The notes beneath the pieces are model-generated. The model ran no database searches. It was not told the DNA's origin and worked only from the letters and a program-made list of their open reading frames with translations. Both the position numbers and the translations under genes were made by a program. A DNA stretch of 64,000 bases, taken from assembly GCA_030247855.1 (NCBI GenBank), contig JAPDRN010000071.1, positions 1-64,000 of the forward strand. The letters run 5' to 3'. Positions 10,703-21,242 of this stretch are shown one piece after another; position 1 is the first letter of the stretch, and each line of letters starts with the position of its first letter. Source of the stretch: Knufia peltigerae. Lineage: Eukaryota > Ascomycota > Eurotiomycetes > Chaetothyriales > Trichomeriaceae.

Positions 10703-12547
10703 CTAGCTGCTGACATCACTCAACTCGCTACTTTCGTCCTCAACCTCGCTCTCCTCGCCCTTGACTTTCTTTTTGTTTCCCTTCTTCTTCACGTTGGTCG
10801 CCCCCGCCTTTACGGCCTTCTTTCCAAACATGTCTCGCAGAGATGTCTGTCCTTTTTCAAGCTTGGCCGCTTTTTTCTTCTGCTCCTCCACTTTCTTGTC
10901 GAACTGCTTCTGCATTGCTTCCCGCTCTTTTCTCCCTTTGTCCGCCAAATCCTTTTCTAGACTTTTGAATGTCTCACTCTGCACGTCCATTCCGATCAGA
11001 CTCTCCAGAAGCTTGATCTCTGTGGCCCACACGTTCTTGTCGTCAATAGTCTTCTTCCCCTTCGGATCGCTCGGATCAGGTCGTTCACACGGCGTCTCGA
11101 GGATGAGCGGCAACCCTTCGAACGCCGGGAAATTCATCACGTTGTGGAAGGCTCTCAGTCCGAGGAAACCCAGGCCGATGTTCTGGTGGAGATCCCTATG
11201 GCTTCCCAAAGGTGCCTTGCTGTCGTTCAGGTGCAACGCTTTGAGATATTTCAGCCCGACAGTCTCATCAAACTCTTTCATGGTGGCCGCAAACGCCTCG
11301 GGGGAGCGCAGATCGTACCCGGCGGCAAAAGAGTGGCACGTGTCAATACACACTCCGATCCTGGCACGGAATTCTGGCTTGATCAGGTCAATCACGTCGC
11401 GCAGGTCACCGAACCGGCCACCGATCAAAGTCCCGTGCCCTGCCATGTTTTCGAGCAGTGGAACAACGGTCTTTGTCTCGGCCAAGGCACGGTTGAGGTT
11501 TCCCGCAAGCCTAGCAACAGCTTCGTTGAAAGGTGACTGTCCCGCACCGCCGGGATGGAAGTTGTAATAACGTATACCGAGAGCTTCGCAGCGACGAAGA
11601 TCGTCAATGAATGTAGCGTAGCTTTGCGCCGACTTCGCCTCGTCTTCGGTGGCGAGGTTGACGAGATAACTCCCATGAGGAACAATGTGTTGCGTGCCAT
11701 CATATTTGTGTTCGAGAAGTGCCGACTTGAAGGCATCACGATTCGTGTCAGCAAGTGGTGGGTTGTCCCATTTTCGCTGAGATTTAAGAAAGCAAGCGAA
11801 TGCATTACCCCCGATATGAACACAGTTTGTCACGGCATTCTCGACGCCCTTGGCTATGGAGGTGTGCGCGCCAACGAACATTCTTAAATTCGTCGCGCGA
11901 GCTGCTAGTGGAACCATCGCTGCGAGACGATCTGCTTCGCGCTCAGCTGCGGTTTTGCGTTTGCGCTTTGGTGTTGGGCCAGTGTCGGGATCGTCTGACT
12001 CTTCGTTCTTGTTTCCGGCTTGTGTAGTCCTGTTCTTGCGTGGACGTCTTGACTTTGGCTTAGACTTTCCCACGTCTTCAATAGACTCAGAATCGTCTAG
12101 AACGTCTTCCTCTTCCTCTTCCTCCTCGGCCTTGACTTTACGGCCGCGACCCGATGGCCTGCGGCCAGTCTTGCTCGGTGTCCGATGGGCAGTTGTGGAG
12201 GGTTCTGGCGCGTCTTGGTCTTTTTGTACCTTGTTCTTGTTCTTGGGACTTCGTCGTTGTCTGAAAGCCTCCTCCTCTTTGAGACTCGGTATGGGTCCGT
12301 CCACTTCTTGGTCGACTTCAAGATGGTCTGCGGCTACAACATCTACTTTGCGCTTTCCCAGAGAGCTTTTGGAAGAGAGTCCGGCCTGATGTGTGACTCC
12401 GTTGGTCTCCTTCGTGCGCTTGTCACTTCTTTGGCCTTGCGCGTCTGCATCCTCAGTTTCCACTCGTTTTCTTTTCCTGCTCTCGCTTTGGAGGTTTGCA
12501 GAGAACTGGTCAGCAGAGGCTACTCCAGCCTTTCGAGCCCGAGGCAT
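10703..12547 (-). CDS. apn1: AP endonuclease Apn1 (endonuclease IV family)
   Basis: DNA base-excision repair enzyme of 614 aa that incises 5' to abasic sites and trims blocked 3' ends. The endonuclease IV barrel spans about residues 222-535. All nine zinc ligands can be matched to the bacterial enzyme: His291, His331, Glu366, Asp402, His405, His439, Asp452, His454 and Glu484. The 220-residue N-terminal extension is basic and acidic by turns, with likely nuclear signals (RKRKR at 24-28, PKRKRK near 193). After the barrel comes a Lys/Glu coiled region and QTSLRDMF (567-574), which looks like a degenerate PCNA-binding box, then a basic and acidic tail. The gene has one exon and starts at the ATG of MPRARKAG. 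It diverges from the SDR gene. Confidence 0.97.
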   Translation of the reverse strand: MPRARKAGVASADQFSANLQSESRKRKRVETEDADAQGQRSDKRTKETNGVTHQAGLSSKSSLGKRKVDVVAADHLEVDQEVDGPIPSLKEEEAFRQRRSPKNKNKVQKDQDAPEPSTTAHRTPSKTGRRPSGRGRKVKAEEEEEEEDVLDDSESIEDVGKSKPKSRRPRKNRTTQAGNKNEESDDPDTGPTPKRKRKTAAEREADRLAAMVPLAARATNLRMFVGAHTSIAKGVENAVTNCVHIGGNAFACFLKSQRKWDNPPLADTNRDAFKSALLEHKYDGTQHIVPHGSYLVNLATEDEAKSAQSYATFIDDLRRCEALGIRYYNFHPGGAGQSPFNEAVARLAGNLNRALAETKTVVPLLENMAGHGTLIGGRFGDLRDVIDLIKPEFRARIGVCIDTCHSFAAGYDLRSPEAFAATMKEFDETVGLKYLKALHLNDSKAPLGSHRDLHQNIGLGFLGLRAFHNVMNFPAFEGLPLILETPCERPDPSDPKGKKTIDDKNVWATEIKLLESLIGMDVQSETFKSLEKDLADKGRKEREAMQKQFDKKVEEQKKKAAKLEKGQTSLRDMFGKKAVKAGATNVKKKGNKKKVKGEESEVEDESSELSDVSS

Positions 12548-13112
12548 TGTGCACTGATGTTGACCGTGGGCATAGATAGGCGAGTAATAAGATCCTCGCC
12601 TCCTCGTCGATTGGGCTACGCGCTAGGACCGCGCCTCTGCGACTAGGCCTCTAGAGCTGTCCAATCACGGCGTAGTAGTGTGTGAAAGCGGCGTCGCAGG
12701 ATTTACCCTGGTTGTCAACTCGACATCGTCCCTACCAAGGATAGATGAAGCATCCCTACGTCACATACTGTAAAAGTATGTACTGTGCCTCAGCGGACCA
12801 AATCCAGAAAGATACTGCTCTGAGCCATCGTCGAACTCATGCGGTATCCCCGAGAAATCGGACATATCATGCGGAGTTAACCAGCAGAAAAGGGCAGACC
12901 TGCATGAGGTGATACAAAATAGAACAAGAGCACAGGCTATAAAGGTGGACAACACACGGTACTAATTTGATCTCATTTTGGCGGTGGACTGACTGCCTGG
13001 TGCAAGCTACATCTACTTCTGGCAGATCGATACAACATTAAGCGAGGCACCGAGTACGGAGTAGTATACGGGGTACTTTCCACAAAATCTAGGTAGTAGT
13101 AACACTGATCTC
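12548..13112. promoter_or_regulatory. Divergent promoter, APN1 / SDR
   Basis: This 565-bp stretch separates two divergently transcribed genes and likely holds both promoters. A TACGGAGTA word lies at 13055-13063, about 50 bp upstream of the SDR start codon. No gene is seen. Confidence 0.5.
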
Positions 13113-13889
13113 ATGGCCCCTCGTATTGTCTTGATCACAGGCACCAACAGCGGCGTGGGCTTCGCAGCCTCTCAAGTCCTCGCAACAACGCCCGAGTACG
13201 ACTTCCACGTCACTATGACTGGTCGCTCTATCGACAAAGTTGAAGCCTCCAGGATGGACATCATCAACTCGGCCAAAATACCAGACGTATCGTCCCGCCT
13301 CTCGACATTGCATCTCGATGTTACTGATCCATCATCCATCCGCACCGCGGCTGATGCCGTTGCCAATAAATGGGGCCACCTTGACGCTCTAGTTAATAAT
13401 GCCGCCATAGGCGCAACATCCGTGGACGACGATACATATACCCGTTTCACGACGTGCATGCAAACGAATGTCACCGGCCCCGCTGTTGTCGAGGATGCAT
13501 TTCGTTCCTTGCTTCTGCGGGCACAGACAAAGCCGTACAGCATCTTTGTATCTTCTGGCGCAGGTTCCTTTTCGCGCACAGCCGACACGACGCGCCAGCG
13601 TGGCCCTGAGCCTCCCGGCGATACAAGCGCCTACCACGTTTCGAAGGCGGCTCTCAACATGCTTGCGCTCAAGGAACACATCAAGTATCGCGACGAGATC
13701 AAGGTGTTCGCCATGACGCCCGGCTTCGTGATCAGCAACCTGCGAGGGACGAGCGAGGAGTTACGCACGGGATGGGGATTGGCGGGCGATCCAGTTGTCG
13801 CTGGAGAGACGCTATTGAGAATACTGAAGGGCGAAAGAGACGATGACGCAGGGAAGCTTGTGAGCAGTGATGGCATCTATCCTTGGTAG
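13113..13889 (+). CDS. Short-chain dehydrogenase/reductase
   Basis: NAD(P)-dependent oxidoreductase of the classical SDR family, 258 aa in one exon, which is the normal length. The Rossmann cofactor motif TGTNSGVG is at residues 9-16, the NNAA motif at 95-98, a catalytic serine at 147-148 and the catalytic YHVSK (Tyr174, Lys178). The substrate cannot be told from sequence. There is no signal peptide or membrane segment, so it is probably cytosolic. It shares a 565-bp divergent promoter with APN1, and this spacing alone does not imply a shared pathway. A P450 lies on the other side of APN1, so a small oxidative pathway is possible but not shown. Confidence 0.93.
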   Translation: MAPRIVLITGTNSGVGFAASQVLATTPEYDFHVTMTGRSIDKVEASRMDIINSAKIPDVSSRLSTLHLDVTDPSSIRTAADAVANKWGHLDALVNNAAIGATSVDDDTYTRFTTCMQTNVTGPAVVEDAFRSLLLRAQTKPYSIFVSSGAGSFSRTADTTRQRGPEPPGDTSAYHVSKAALNMLALKEHIKYRDEIKVFAMTPGFVISNLRGTSEELRTGWGLAGDPVVAGETLLRILKGERDDDAGKLVSSDGIYPW

Positions 13890-14494
13890 GCTCGTTTCAG
13901 CAACCAGTGATTGTCGGCATAAACTTGGTCGCCACTGAGAGTCTGGGGGTTGCAGTCTGCGTAGAGTCATGTGCCCGATCGTGTAAGGTCAAATCGTGAA
14001 GATTGAACATGATGTTGCCTCCTGGCTATGTGCTCTATATCCAAGAGAGAAGATGGCCTTGGACCGTGATCGCTCGTGGCTGCTCCGAATCCTGCGGCCA
14101 TGTAATGTTTATATCTAAGTCAATCATTTCTAGTAGGTTAACAACCCTCTGATGGCACTTGATGGCAAAACGCACTAATTAGCTAAGCTTAGTTGGTTGC
14201 ATAGAGTGGAGCGGAGCTTTGTGCATCTTATTAGTTCCGATCTCCCTGGTCCATCATGGAAAGTAGTTTTGTTGTTATCCTTAGGACTCATGAATCTACC
14301 GCACCTCAAAAACTATCTAAATGACTCGAATAGTAATAGATAGGTAAGATATGCTTAAATGAAATGCTTAATAGGTACGGTGATGCCTGGATTACGCCAA
14401 GGCAGCTTTGGCCGTCCAAACCCTCCTGACGATCGCACTCTTTGCTTTCTGAGCTTTCTCACCTCGTTCTTACTATTCTGCCCTGCTCTTACCG
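13890..14494. other. Intergenic
   Basis: An AT-rich stretch between the SDR gene and the decayed F-box gene. I see no gene or repeat in it. Confidence 0.5.
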
Positions 14495-16108
14495 TTGATA
14501 TCACCACTTGGAAGAAACGTTCTCTTTCGATACCATCCCAAACACTCGCTATTATCAATACGCATCTCCCGCTACTGGGAAGGCGACCACGACTTCACAG
14601 CACGAGAACCCGGACGTGCTCAAAGCCAGATCGACCTCAGTGGGTATTTCAGTACGACGCAAGAAGCCATGTTGGAATTCTTTGCTCGCCTGGAACATAT
14701 TCTTAGACGGGGTTATTCACTGCCATCTGAACCACCCTACAGACCACCTTCCGAAGATCCCTCAGCCGCTGTCGATGCAGAAGTGCTAGATCTTCCAGGT
14801 CTAGTCTGGCTGCCGCTGGAACTTCTTCTGCAGATCATTCAGTATCTAACGCCGGGTCAGCAGGTGTGGTCGCCCTGATATCGAAATATTACTGCGCAGC
14901 TTTAAACCATCATGCTTTCCCCGGTCTCAGTGATGTGGCTGCTTAAAAGCTCTTCCTTCGGCTACTCGTGGTGGATCTCCCAGAGTACATCGACTGTCAC
15001 TGCTGTGATACACTCTATCAATGGAAGGCGGCGTCTGGGCTAGGGTACGGGTATCCTCGACGGTTTCGTGGGATGTCCCTGTTTCGCATCCACGCATTTC
15101 CCCAATTGTACTGCCGATGGCATCCTCCTTATCTGCTACGCCTCGGGACCGTCGCTGCCTTTTTGAGGGGATACGAGCGCGGCCCTGACTACGGCCCACA
15201 CCTTCAAGAACTTCACCATAAGTGCGATGATAAACAGGTATGCTGGTCCTGGACTCGTGATGTATCTAGGGAGACGGCGGTACGGGTTGTCAATGGGAAG
15301 CTATTACTTCGCACGTCCTGCAGTTTGCGAGTGTCCTTGCGGCAATCTTTAGCCGCCCAAGTCGCTCAGCTAGGGTACATTGGCTATACCCATACAACTT
15401 TCGCTCTTCCTAATCTCGCCATGGACGAGATTAACCACCTCAGCAACCCTTCCAAAGCATCACGGTGTTCCGATTACATCAATTGCGCAGAATGTGCAAC
15501 TGATCTGGGCGTCGCAATTCTCGCTCCAGCAACTGATCAGTAGGTGGCGCGAATAACCATGTGGCAATGCTAGGGTGGGCGCGACATCGATCAAGAAGAT
15601 CGCGCAGTCCGGAAGATGTTCAATTACCATCTCAATTTCAAGCCAGACGTGGACGATGCGTCTGACTATCGACGTACTCTTCCAAGCCGAAATCTTGAGC
15701 TGTCGTTAAATGGGAACCTGGCTGATGATGGCAATCGCACCAACGGGCTACAACAACGCCACATATGGCTACAACGGTGGGGATGGGACCCTATATGGTA
15801 GCCGAACTATCAGCTCGTATATGACTACATTGGTCCTGATTGAAAGTACGATCTTCGATGGACTGAGTATCCTCATTTGCGTGAAACCTCTTGCAAAGCT
15901 TTTGAATGTGGTGCATTCTGCTTTTGAAGCTATTGTTCAGTTTCAAGTCTCATGTCACCGAATTTGCCGCGAAGACCCAAAAAGATATCAGTACAGCTTG
16001 GGGCCTCGGAGACGCCGGCACGTATTGTCAACCCCGCTGTGCTTCTGTGCTTGCTCCTTGGTCAGCAACATTGGTGCAAAGCTAAGAAATCAAGGATACA
16101 CAGCTTGA
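14495..16108 (+). pseudogene. Decayed F-box protein gene
   Basis: Remnants of a fungal F-box protein are spread over frames 1 and 2. An F-box-like helix (LPLELLLQIIQYL, about 14811-14849) is followed by a frameshift near 14865, where the reading continues as VALISKYYC in another frame. An in-frame stop follows near 14944. Then comes a stretch with DLPEYIDCHCC, the Cys-rich segment usual after the box in these proteins, open to 15543. Further stops at 15541 and 15571 interrupt the same frame before a frame with NYHLNFKPDVDD runs on to 15801. A last fragment in another frame ends near 16108. Some stops could lie in introns, but the number of breaks points to decay. The call rests on weak family resemblance. 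Confidence 0.5.
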
Positions 16109-16972
16109 GGCAGCCGAAGAGATGCCGTCTTTTCCTAGACTGAACTGAAGGTGCTATATGCTGATGGTGTCTGCCAATGTGCCAATACTTGCAGCGTTGA
16201 TGGCCCTCATGATTAAGTATGTGGCGCCCGCTGTAATGGTTATCTGCGACGTGCATTGTGTTTGAGGGCCTTCTTAGGAACAAGAGTGCCCGTACCAGGC
16301 TGTCTGGAACTGAGACAGGGGTGGCCTCGATAAACAAGAAGAACCACCTTGTCCACCTTGTACTTATCCATGGGCGCCCGCCGGTCACCTTTAAGGCATT
16401 TTCCATGGTACGTCAATTGAAAGGGTCGCCCTCAGCAGCGCAGGGAACAGTCATGTTCCGGGTTCTTGCTACTAGTCATAAACACTCCGATGAGCGTTCC
16501 CAATCTTTCTGTAGTAGTGAGTAATTCTCGATATAACGTCGTAGTGTTACGTCTCAATCAATGTGGTACTTTATACTTTTGTTTTATATTCAATTGTCAA
16601 TGCATTTATTTTTCAAAAGATAAAGTATATCATAGTTCATGACAAACGCCTAAGGGGCACGGCACCGTAGAGGAAGCTCAGATATACTGTCCCAAGACAC
16701 GCTTTATGGGTCTGAGGTACTGAGATACCAGGACACGTCCAACCAAGGCAGGCTTCGTGACGGTCATTTGATCATTTTGTTGGGGGATTCTGTGATCGAA
16801 ATTGCCACTATTGGGAAAATCACGATTGTCATTTGAATATCAATCTCTTCCCTGGACTTCGAGCAGCACATGGGAGATCTTCGGCTAGGAATTAATTCCA
16901 ATTCACGCGCATGCAACTATTCTCACCCGTTCAATGCTCAACTCTTTTTACTTCTACTAAGGACCAACGAAG
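16109..16972. other. Intergenic, SWC2 upstream region
   Basis: This gap holds the end of the decayed gene and the promoter of SWC2. It has an AT-rich block around 16550-16630. No supported gene is seen. Confidence 0.5.
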
Positions 16973-19138
16973 ATGGCCGCCGAGGATGATATAGTTGATG
17001 AAACGTCACAACTCTCGGCCACTGACTCGAGCGACGATGATGACTCCACGCAAGACCAGATCGAAACCCTCATTGCGGGCAGAGAGCGGCGGAGGACTGC
17101 AGGCAATCGATATGACAGGGACATGGTGTTAGAAGGGGCGGGTGACGGAGAGGACCCGGACGAAGTCGCACTGCTCTTTGCAGACAACGAGCAAGAGGAT
17201 GACGACGAGTTCAAAAGTGGCGACGACGACGAAGATGCGGACATGTCGTCGAGTGATGACGATGATCAAGGACCCAATGCCGCGGCCGACGACATGGAGG
17301 GCGAAAAGGAGTTACAGAAGCAGGCGAAGGTTGAACGAGCAAGAAAGCGCAAGGCCGACCTGGCTTTGACGAGCGTCGCCGGTCTACGAAAAAAGCTCAA
17401 GACCGATCCTACCAGACCGGCGGCTGTCACTGCGGCGCCTGCAAAGCCTTCCAAGAAAAAAGAGAGGGTAACGTGGGTGCACGACCCTGATTCTGGTCGA
17501 AGTTCTCTACGGAAGCAGACGATTGCTCATCGAGCGGAAACGATCGCACGACTGAAGAAGAGTGAGGCACAAAGCAAGAAGATGAAAGCGCTGAAAGAGC
17601 AGAGGGATAGAGAACGGGCAAAGGATGCTCCAAAAGAGTTGACACAAGCCGATCGCCTGGCAGAAGCTGCGAGGGTCGAGAGACAAAACGCGAAGAGCTT
17701 GAACAGATGGGAAGCCTTGGAGAAGAAGAGACAAGAGGAACAGGCCGCGAAACTGGCCGCGCTCAAGAACAGAAGACTAGAAGGACCTGTCGTGAGTTGG
17801 TGGAGCGCAAAAGGAACCTGGGTTGGACCCAAGCTGAGCAAGATTGGGACGAAAGATGCCGGCGAGATCTTCGAGGTAGGCACTGAGCCAAAGAAGCGCG
17901 GCAGGAAATCCAAAGCATTCCTCGAACAGCAGGCTGCCGAAAAAGCAGCACAATCTGCGGTACCTCCATCGACGGCAACAGCATCAGAGCCATCCGCCAC
18001 GCCACAGGCGAAGCCAGATGTGCCAGAAACGGCACCAGTAGAGGGACCATCGAACACGCCGGCCAAAGCAGACGCGTCTATGCCGATGGAGCTGGATGAT
18101 CCCAAGCAGTCACGCGAAGATCCTGCGAAACCTGACCAGAGCGCAGAGCCTGACACAACTCTACCTACAGAACCATCGACTGACACACCTACATTACCTT
18201 TGGCTGACCACTCGAAAACATCGCCGCCGCCTAATAATGACATCGAAACCCCTCGCGAAGATGTGCCACCAAAACAAACTAGCGAGCAGCCACCACCAGA
18301 TCAAGAAACCTCGTTTTTGAATGGTATTCAAGAGTATGCCGATATGCATACAGAAAACAATGCTTCGGAGAGTCGTCGAGAAAGTCCTACTCCGAAAATA
18401 TTGGAGGAGCATGAGAAGACGGCAGCACAGGTTCCAGGTCCGGGAGACGACGACACAGAACAAAGTCGGCCACAGCGAGAAAAGCAAGTCCCCGGGGAGA
18501 CTGCCTCCTCGGCTGATACACCGTCTACGGAGATCAAAATGTTGTCCCAGGCCCCAAGTCTAGAAACAGAAGCAAGACCGACACCAGGAGCTCAGGATGC
18601 TTCGGTGTTGCATCCTACGCCAAATATTCCGGCGAGCGGCGGCGCCCCTGTCAGCACCCAGATACAGTCAGATCCAACACAAGCACACCCACAAGTCGAT
18701 CCCCAAACAAGTGTGGTCAAGGTGGAAGAAGGTAGCACAGAAGCGCCTCCCGCCACGGCTGAGCCACCACCACCACCACGACCTCCTCCTGAAGAACCGA
18801 CGGTGGAATATTCGACGCGGAATATTGTGATTTTGGAATCATTTGACGAGCTCTCTGACGATGCTCGGCGTGATTACTCCTTGTTCTTCAACAAGAGTGT
18901 GAGGAAGATGGAGAAACGGGTGAAACATGTTCAAGAACTTTGTCCCATCACCACCTTGCCCGTCAAATACCGCGACCCGGAAACCGGCATTGGGTTTGCT
19001 AATGTCATCGGTTACAAGAAACTTCAGGATCTGAAACAACATCGCTATATCTGGAGCAGTATGCTTGGATGCTACGTCGGTCGCGAGGGAGGACAAGTGG
19101 CCCGTGGAGTGCCTGAAGGGTTCGTGGACAAGACTTGA
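16973..19138 (+). CDS. swc2: SWR1 complex subunit Swc2 (YL1/VPS72 family)
   Basis: Histone-handling subunit of the SWR1 chromatin remodeller, which exchanges H2A for H2A.Z; in other fungi Swc2 binds H2A.Z-H2B and nucleosome-free DNA. The gene is 721 aa in one exon. The YL1 N-terminal domain starts with the RRRTAGNRYDRDM motif near residue 40, followed by long Asp/Glu/Ser runs that would hold the histone dimer. A Lys/Arg-rich helical region follows, with the WWSAKGTW-type segment near 280. A long Pro/Thr/Gln-rich disordered stretch spans about 310-610. The YL1 C-terminal domain with GIGFANVIGYKKL and YIWSSMLGCYVG ends the protein. It is longer than yeast Swc2 because of the disordered part. 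It starts at the first ATG, in context GAAGATGG. Confidence 0.95.
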   Translation: MAAEDDIVDETSQLSATDSSDDDDSTQDQIETLIAGRERRRTAGNRYDRDMVLEGAGDGEDPDEVALLFADNEQEDDDEFKSGDDDEDADMSSSDDDDQGPNAAADDMEGEKELQKQAKVERARKRKADLALTSVAGLRKKLKTDPTRPAAVTAAPAKPSKKKERVTWVHDPDSGRSSLRKQTIAHRAETIARLKKSEAQSKKMKALKEQRDRERAKDAPKELTQADRLAEAARVERQNAKSLNRWEALEKKRQEEQAAKLAALKNRRLEGPVVSWWSAKGTWVGPKLSKIGTKDAGEIFEVGTEPKKRGRKSKAFLEQQAAEKAAQSAVPPSTATASEPSATPQAKPDVPETAPVEGPSNTPAKADASMPMELDDPKQSREDPAKPDQSAEPDTTLPTEPSTDTPTLPLADHSKTSPPPNNDIETPREDVPPKQTSEQPPPDQETSFLNGIQEYADMHTENNASESRRESPTPKILEEHEKTAAQVPGPGDDDTEQSRPQREKQVPGETASSADTPSTEIKMLSQAPSLETEARPTPGAQDASVLHPTPNIPASGGAPVSTQIQSDPTQAHPQVDPQTSVVKVEEGSTEAPPATAEPPPPPRPPPEEPTVEYSTRNIVILESFDELSDDARRDYSLFFNKSVRKMEKRVKHVQELCPITTLPVKYRDPETGIGFANVIGYKKLQDLKQHRYIWSSMLGCYVGREGGQVARGVPEGFVDKT

Positions 19139-19812
19139 TACCAACCCAGGTACTGTAATGGGAAAGTCGGAAACCATACTGCGCATGCGGTCAGAGTGTC
19201 TCAATAGCGTCCTTTATGCGTATCAGATGGTCCATGTAAAATTGTCCAAGGATGGCGACTTGATGATGATGATGATGACAATACTCTGTATATTTAGCTT
19301 ATGTATATCATGGAACAATTGCATCGAAAAGAAGAACGGGCTGTACTCTGCGCGATGGTGATATTACGAGTAATAGTATATGAGGCTGAGTAGGATATTG
19401 TTGTGCCAATAAAAAAAGTGCATCGCCGAGAAGCGAAGAATGCGGGTCATTTTTTGGTGCCTGGGCCGGATCGTTGGTACCGTAGTCTGTGGATCTTTTA
19501 ACTACAGTATTGTACCTCTGATAAGTAAAGGCAAAGATAAGGACCTTTGTGATGGACCCCTCATTGTGTACATACAGTACAATACCTTATCTCTAATACT
19601 CGTGTGACTCTTATGTATGTACTCTGTACGCATGAGAAGTGAGCGCATGCAGGCGGTGTACAGAGTACAAAGTACTTTTGGATATGTAGTCTGGGTTTCT
19701 TTGTTTTGGTCGTGCCCAACACCACCACCACCACCACCACCACCACACACACACGTATCTTTTCCTGGCCCCTTTTTTTCTTGGTTCTTTTTCCTTCTTC
19801 ACCGCTTTCCCG
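19139..19812. other. Intergenic, SWC2 3' end and Ecl1-like promoter
   Basis: This gap holds a (GAT)n tract at 19261-19278 and a (CAC)n tract at 19719-19746 that runs into (AC)n. A pyrimidine-rich stretch comes just before the start of the next gene, as often seen in fungal promoters. No gene is seen. Confidence 0.6.
19719..19754. repeat. (CAC)n/(AC)n microsatellite
   Basis: Nine or so CAC units run into AC repeats about 60 bp upstream of the Ecl1-like start codon. Confidence 0.9.
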
Positions 19813-21242
19813 ATGGGCGAAGATGACTCTCGCACCACCAAAACCGTGGGCCATCAAAACCCCGGCGCATCACATGGAAAATCTCCTTCTCGCAAAGTTC
19901 CTCGTCCGAAATCTTTAAAGCGAAGGAGTTTGGGCGTTGGTGACTACTCGACTTCTTCTGTTTCTTCTTCCTCTCGCGTTTTCGTTGCTGGAGGAGGCCC
20001 CAGCAAGGACTTGAAGGACAAGGACAAAGACATGTCGGCCAGTTTTTTGCAGTACTGGTAGCTATTTACCCTCTACTCGCCTTGGGACGCCGTCCTTGGA
20101 ACCAAAAACTCTTCTGACGTTCTTGTTATATTTTGTTACAGCGCCATGTGCGAACGTCAGATTTCGCATCCTTCCAACACCATTCTATACTGCAGCGAGG
20201 CGTGAGTCAAAACACACAAAACACGGCACAGCACAGCACAGCACAGCACAGCACAGCATAGCAACCCAAACCTCACAATCTCTCTCCGTCTCTTCTTTGC
20301 TCTGGTCGTTGAACGGGTTACGACGGAGTAATGAGTCCAAACGTGCTGACACACGATACGATACACAGATGCCGACGTAAAGATTCGGCCAAACCTCTTT
20401 CCGCCTCTGCCTCGGCCATGTCGCCCATGGTCTCATCTCCTCCGACGTCGCCGCCGCCATCGTCGACACCCACGCTTCGCGGTGCCGTGGCCGTCAAGCC
20501 ATCCTCCTCGTCTCCTCCGGATTACCCTGTCGGGTCGTCCCGGATACCTACAGACATTCACCACTTCAGATCGGATCTCGACCCGACCGAATGGAAACCA
20601 AAATTACCATACCGAGCTTCTGGTTCGTCCGAGGCGTTCACGTACCTCAGTCGTTTCCACGAGGTCATGACTGCGGGGGACGGCGGTGAAGACTCCGACC
20701 CGCTGCGCAGTGAGAACCGTGGTCTGCGTCACAAAAGTACGGCCAGTCTGAGTACACTACCGACCACGGCCACCACGACTCCGAGTCTAGGTAACACACC
20801 CACCACGACGGCAAGCACGAGCAGCACGAGCACGAGTTTCGACGGTCGCTACGACGGTAACAACACGAACAACGAGTACGGCTTCGCCTTCAGCACGCGA
20901 CCTCTCCCGCCACGTCGGAACCCAATGTATTACTACTCGGCCAGCACCAGTTACGTCAAGGGTATCGACCTGGTCACTCCCCACATCCCTCCCCTTCCTC
21001 CTCCAACCGTAAAGGTAGTGGCCGCTTCGACCTCTGTACCCAGCGGCAGCTACGACGACAACAACAACAACAATCACAACTCTGGTGGTTACGAGGACTT
21101 TTGGGGCAAGAAGATTGTCGTCATGTCAGGCGGCGGTACACCTCGTGCCAACGGTGGTGATGGGCTCGGTGCGTTGTTCGCAACACCCCGAAAAGAGGAG
21201 GAGGAGGAGGAGGAGGAGGAGGAGGAGAAGAAGAAGAAGTGA
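19813..21242 (+). CDS. Ecl1-type zinc protein (lifespan regulatory factor family)
   Basis: Predicted 392-aa member of the fungal Ecl1 family, small zinc-binding proteins linked in yeasts to chronological lifespan and stress response. It is joined from three exons: 19813-20057, 20142-20201 and 20369-21242. The zinc motif is built by splicing. Exon 1 ends in FLQY plus TG, and exon 2 gives CAMCERQI and ILYCSEA. Exon 3 then supplies CRRKDSAKPLS. Ligands are Cys82, Cys85, Cys99 and Cys103. Before the motif is a basic Ser-rich stretch. After it comes a long Ser/Thr/Pro-rich disordered region, then a run of about a dozen Glu ending in Lys. Intron 2 contains a (CACAG)n repeat. Family assignment rests on the zinc motif and RRKDS box. 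Confidence 0.82.
20227..20258. repeat. (CACAG)n pentanucleotide repeat in intron
   Basis: Six tandem CACAG units lie inside intron 2 (20202-20368) of the Ecl1-like gene. Each unit contains CAG, so each could act as a cryptic 3' splice site. Confidence 0.92.

Noticed and set aside
10761..11567. 268-codon open frame on the plus strand
   Set aside because: It lies wholly antisense to the APN1 barrel, whose nine metal ligands are conserved.
17527..18243. 238-codon open frame on the minus strand
   Set aside because: It is antisense to SWC2 and made of Ser/Ala/Gly runs mirroring that gene's low-complexity region.
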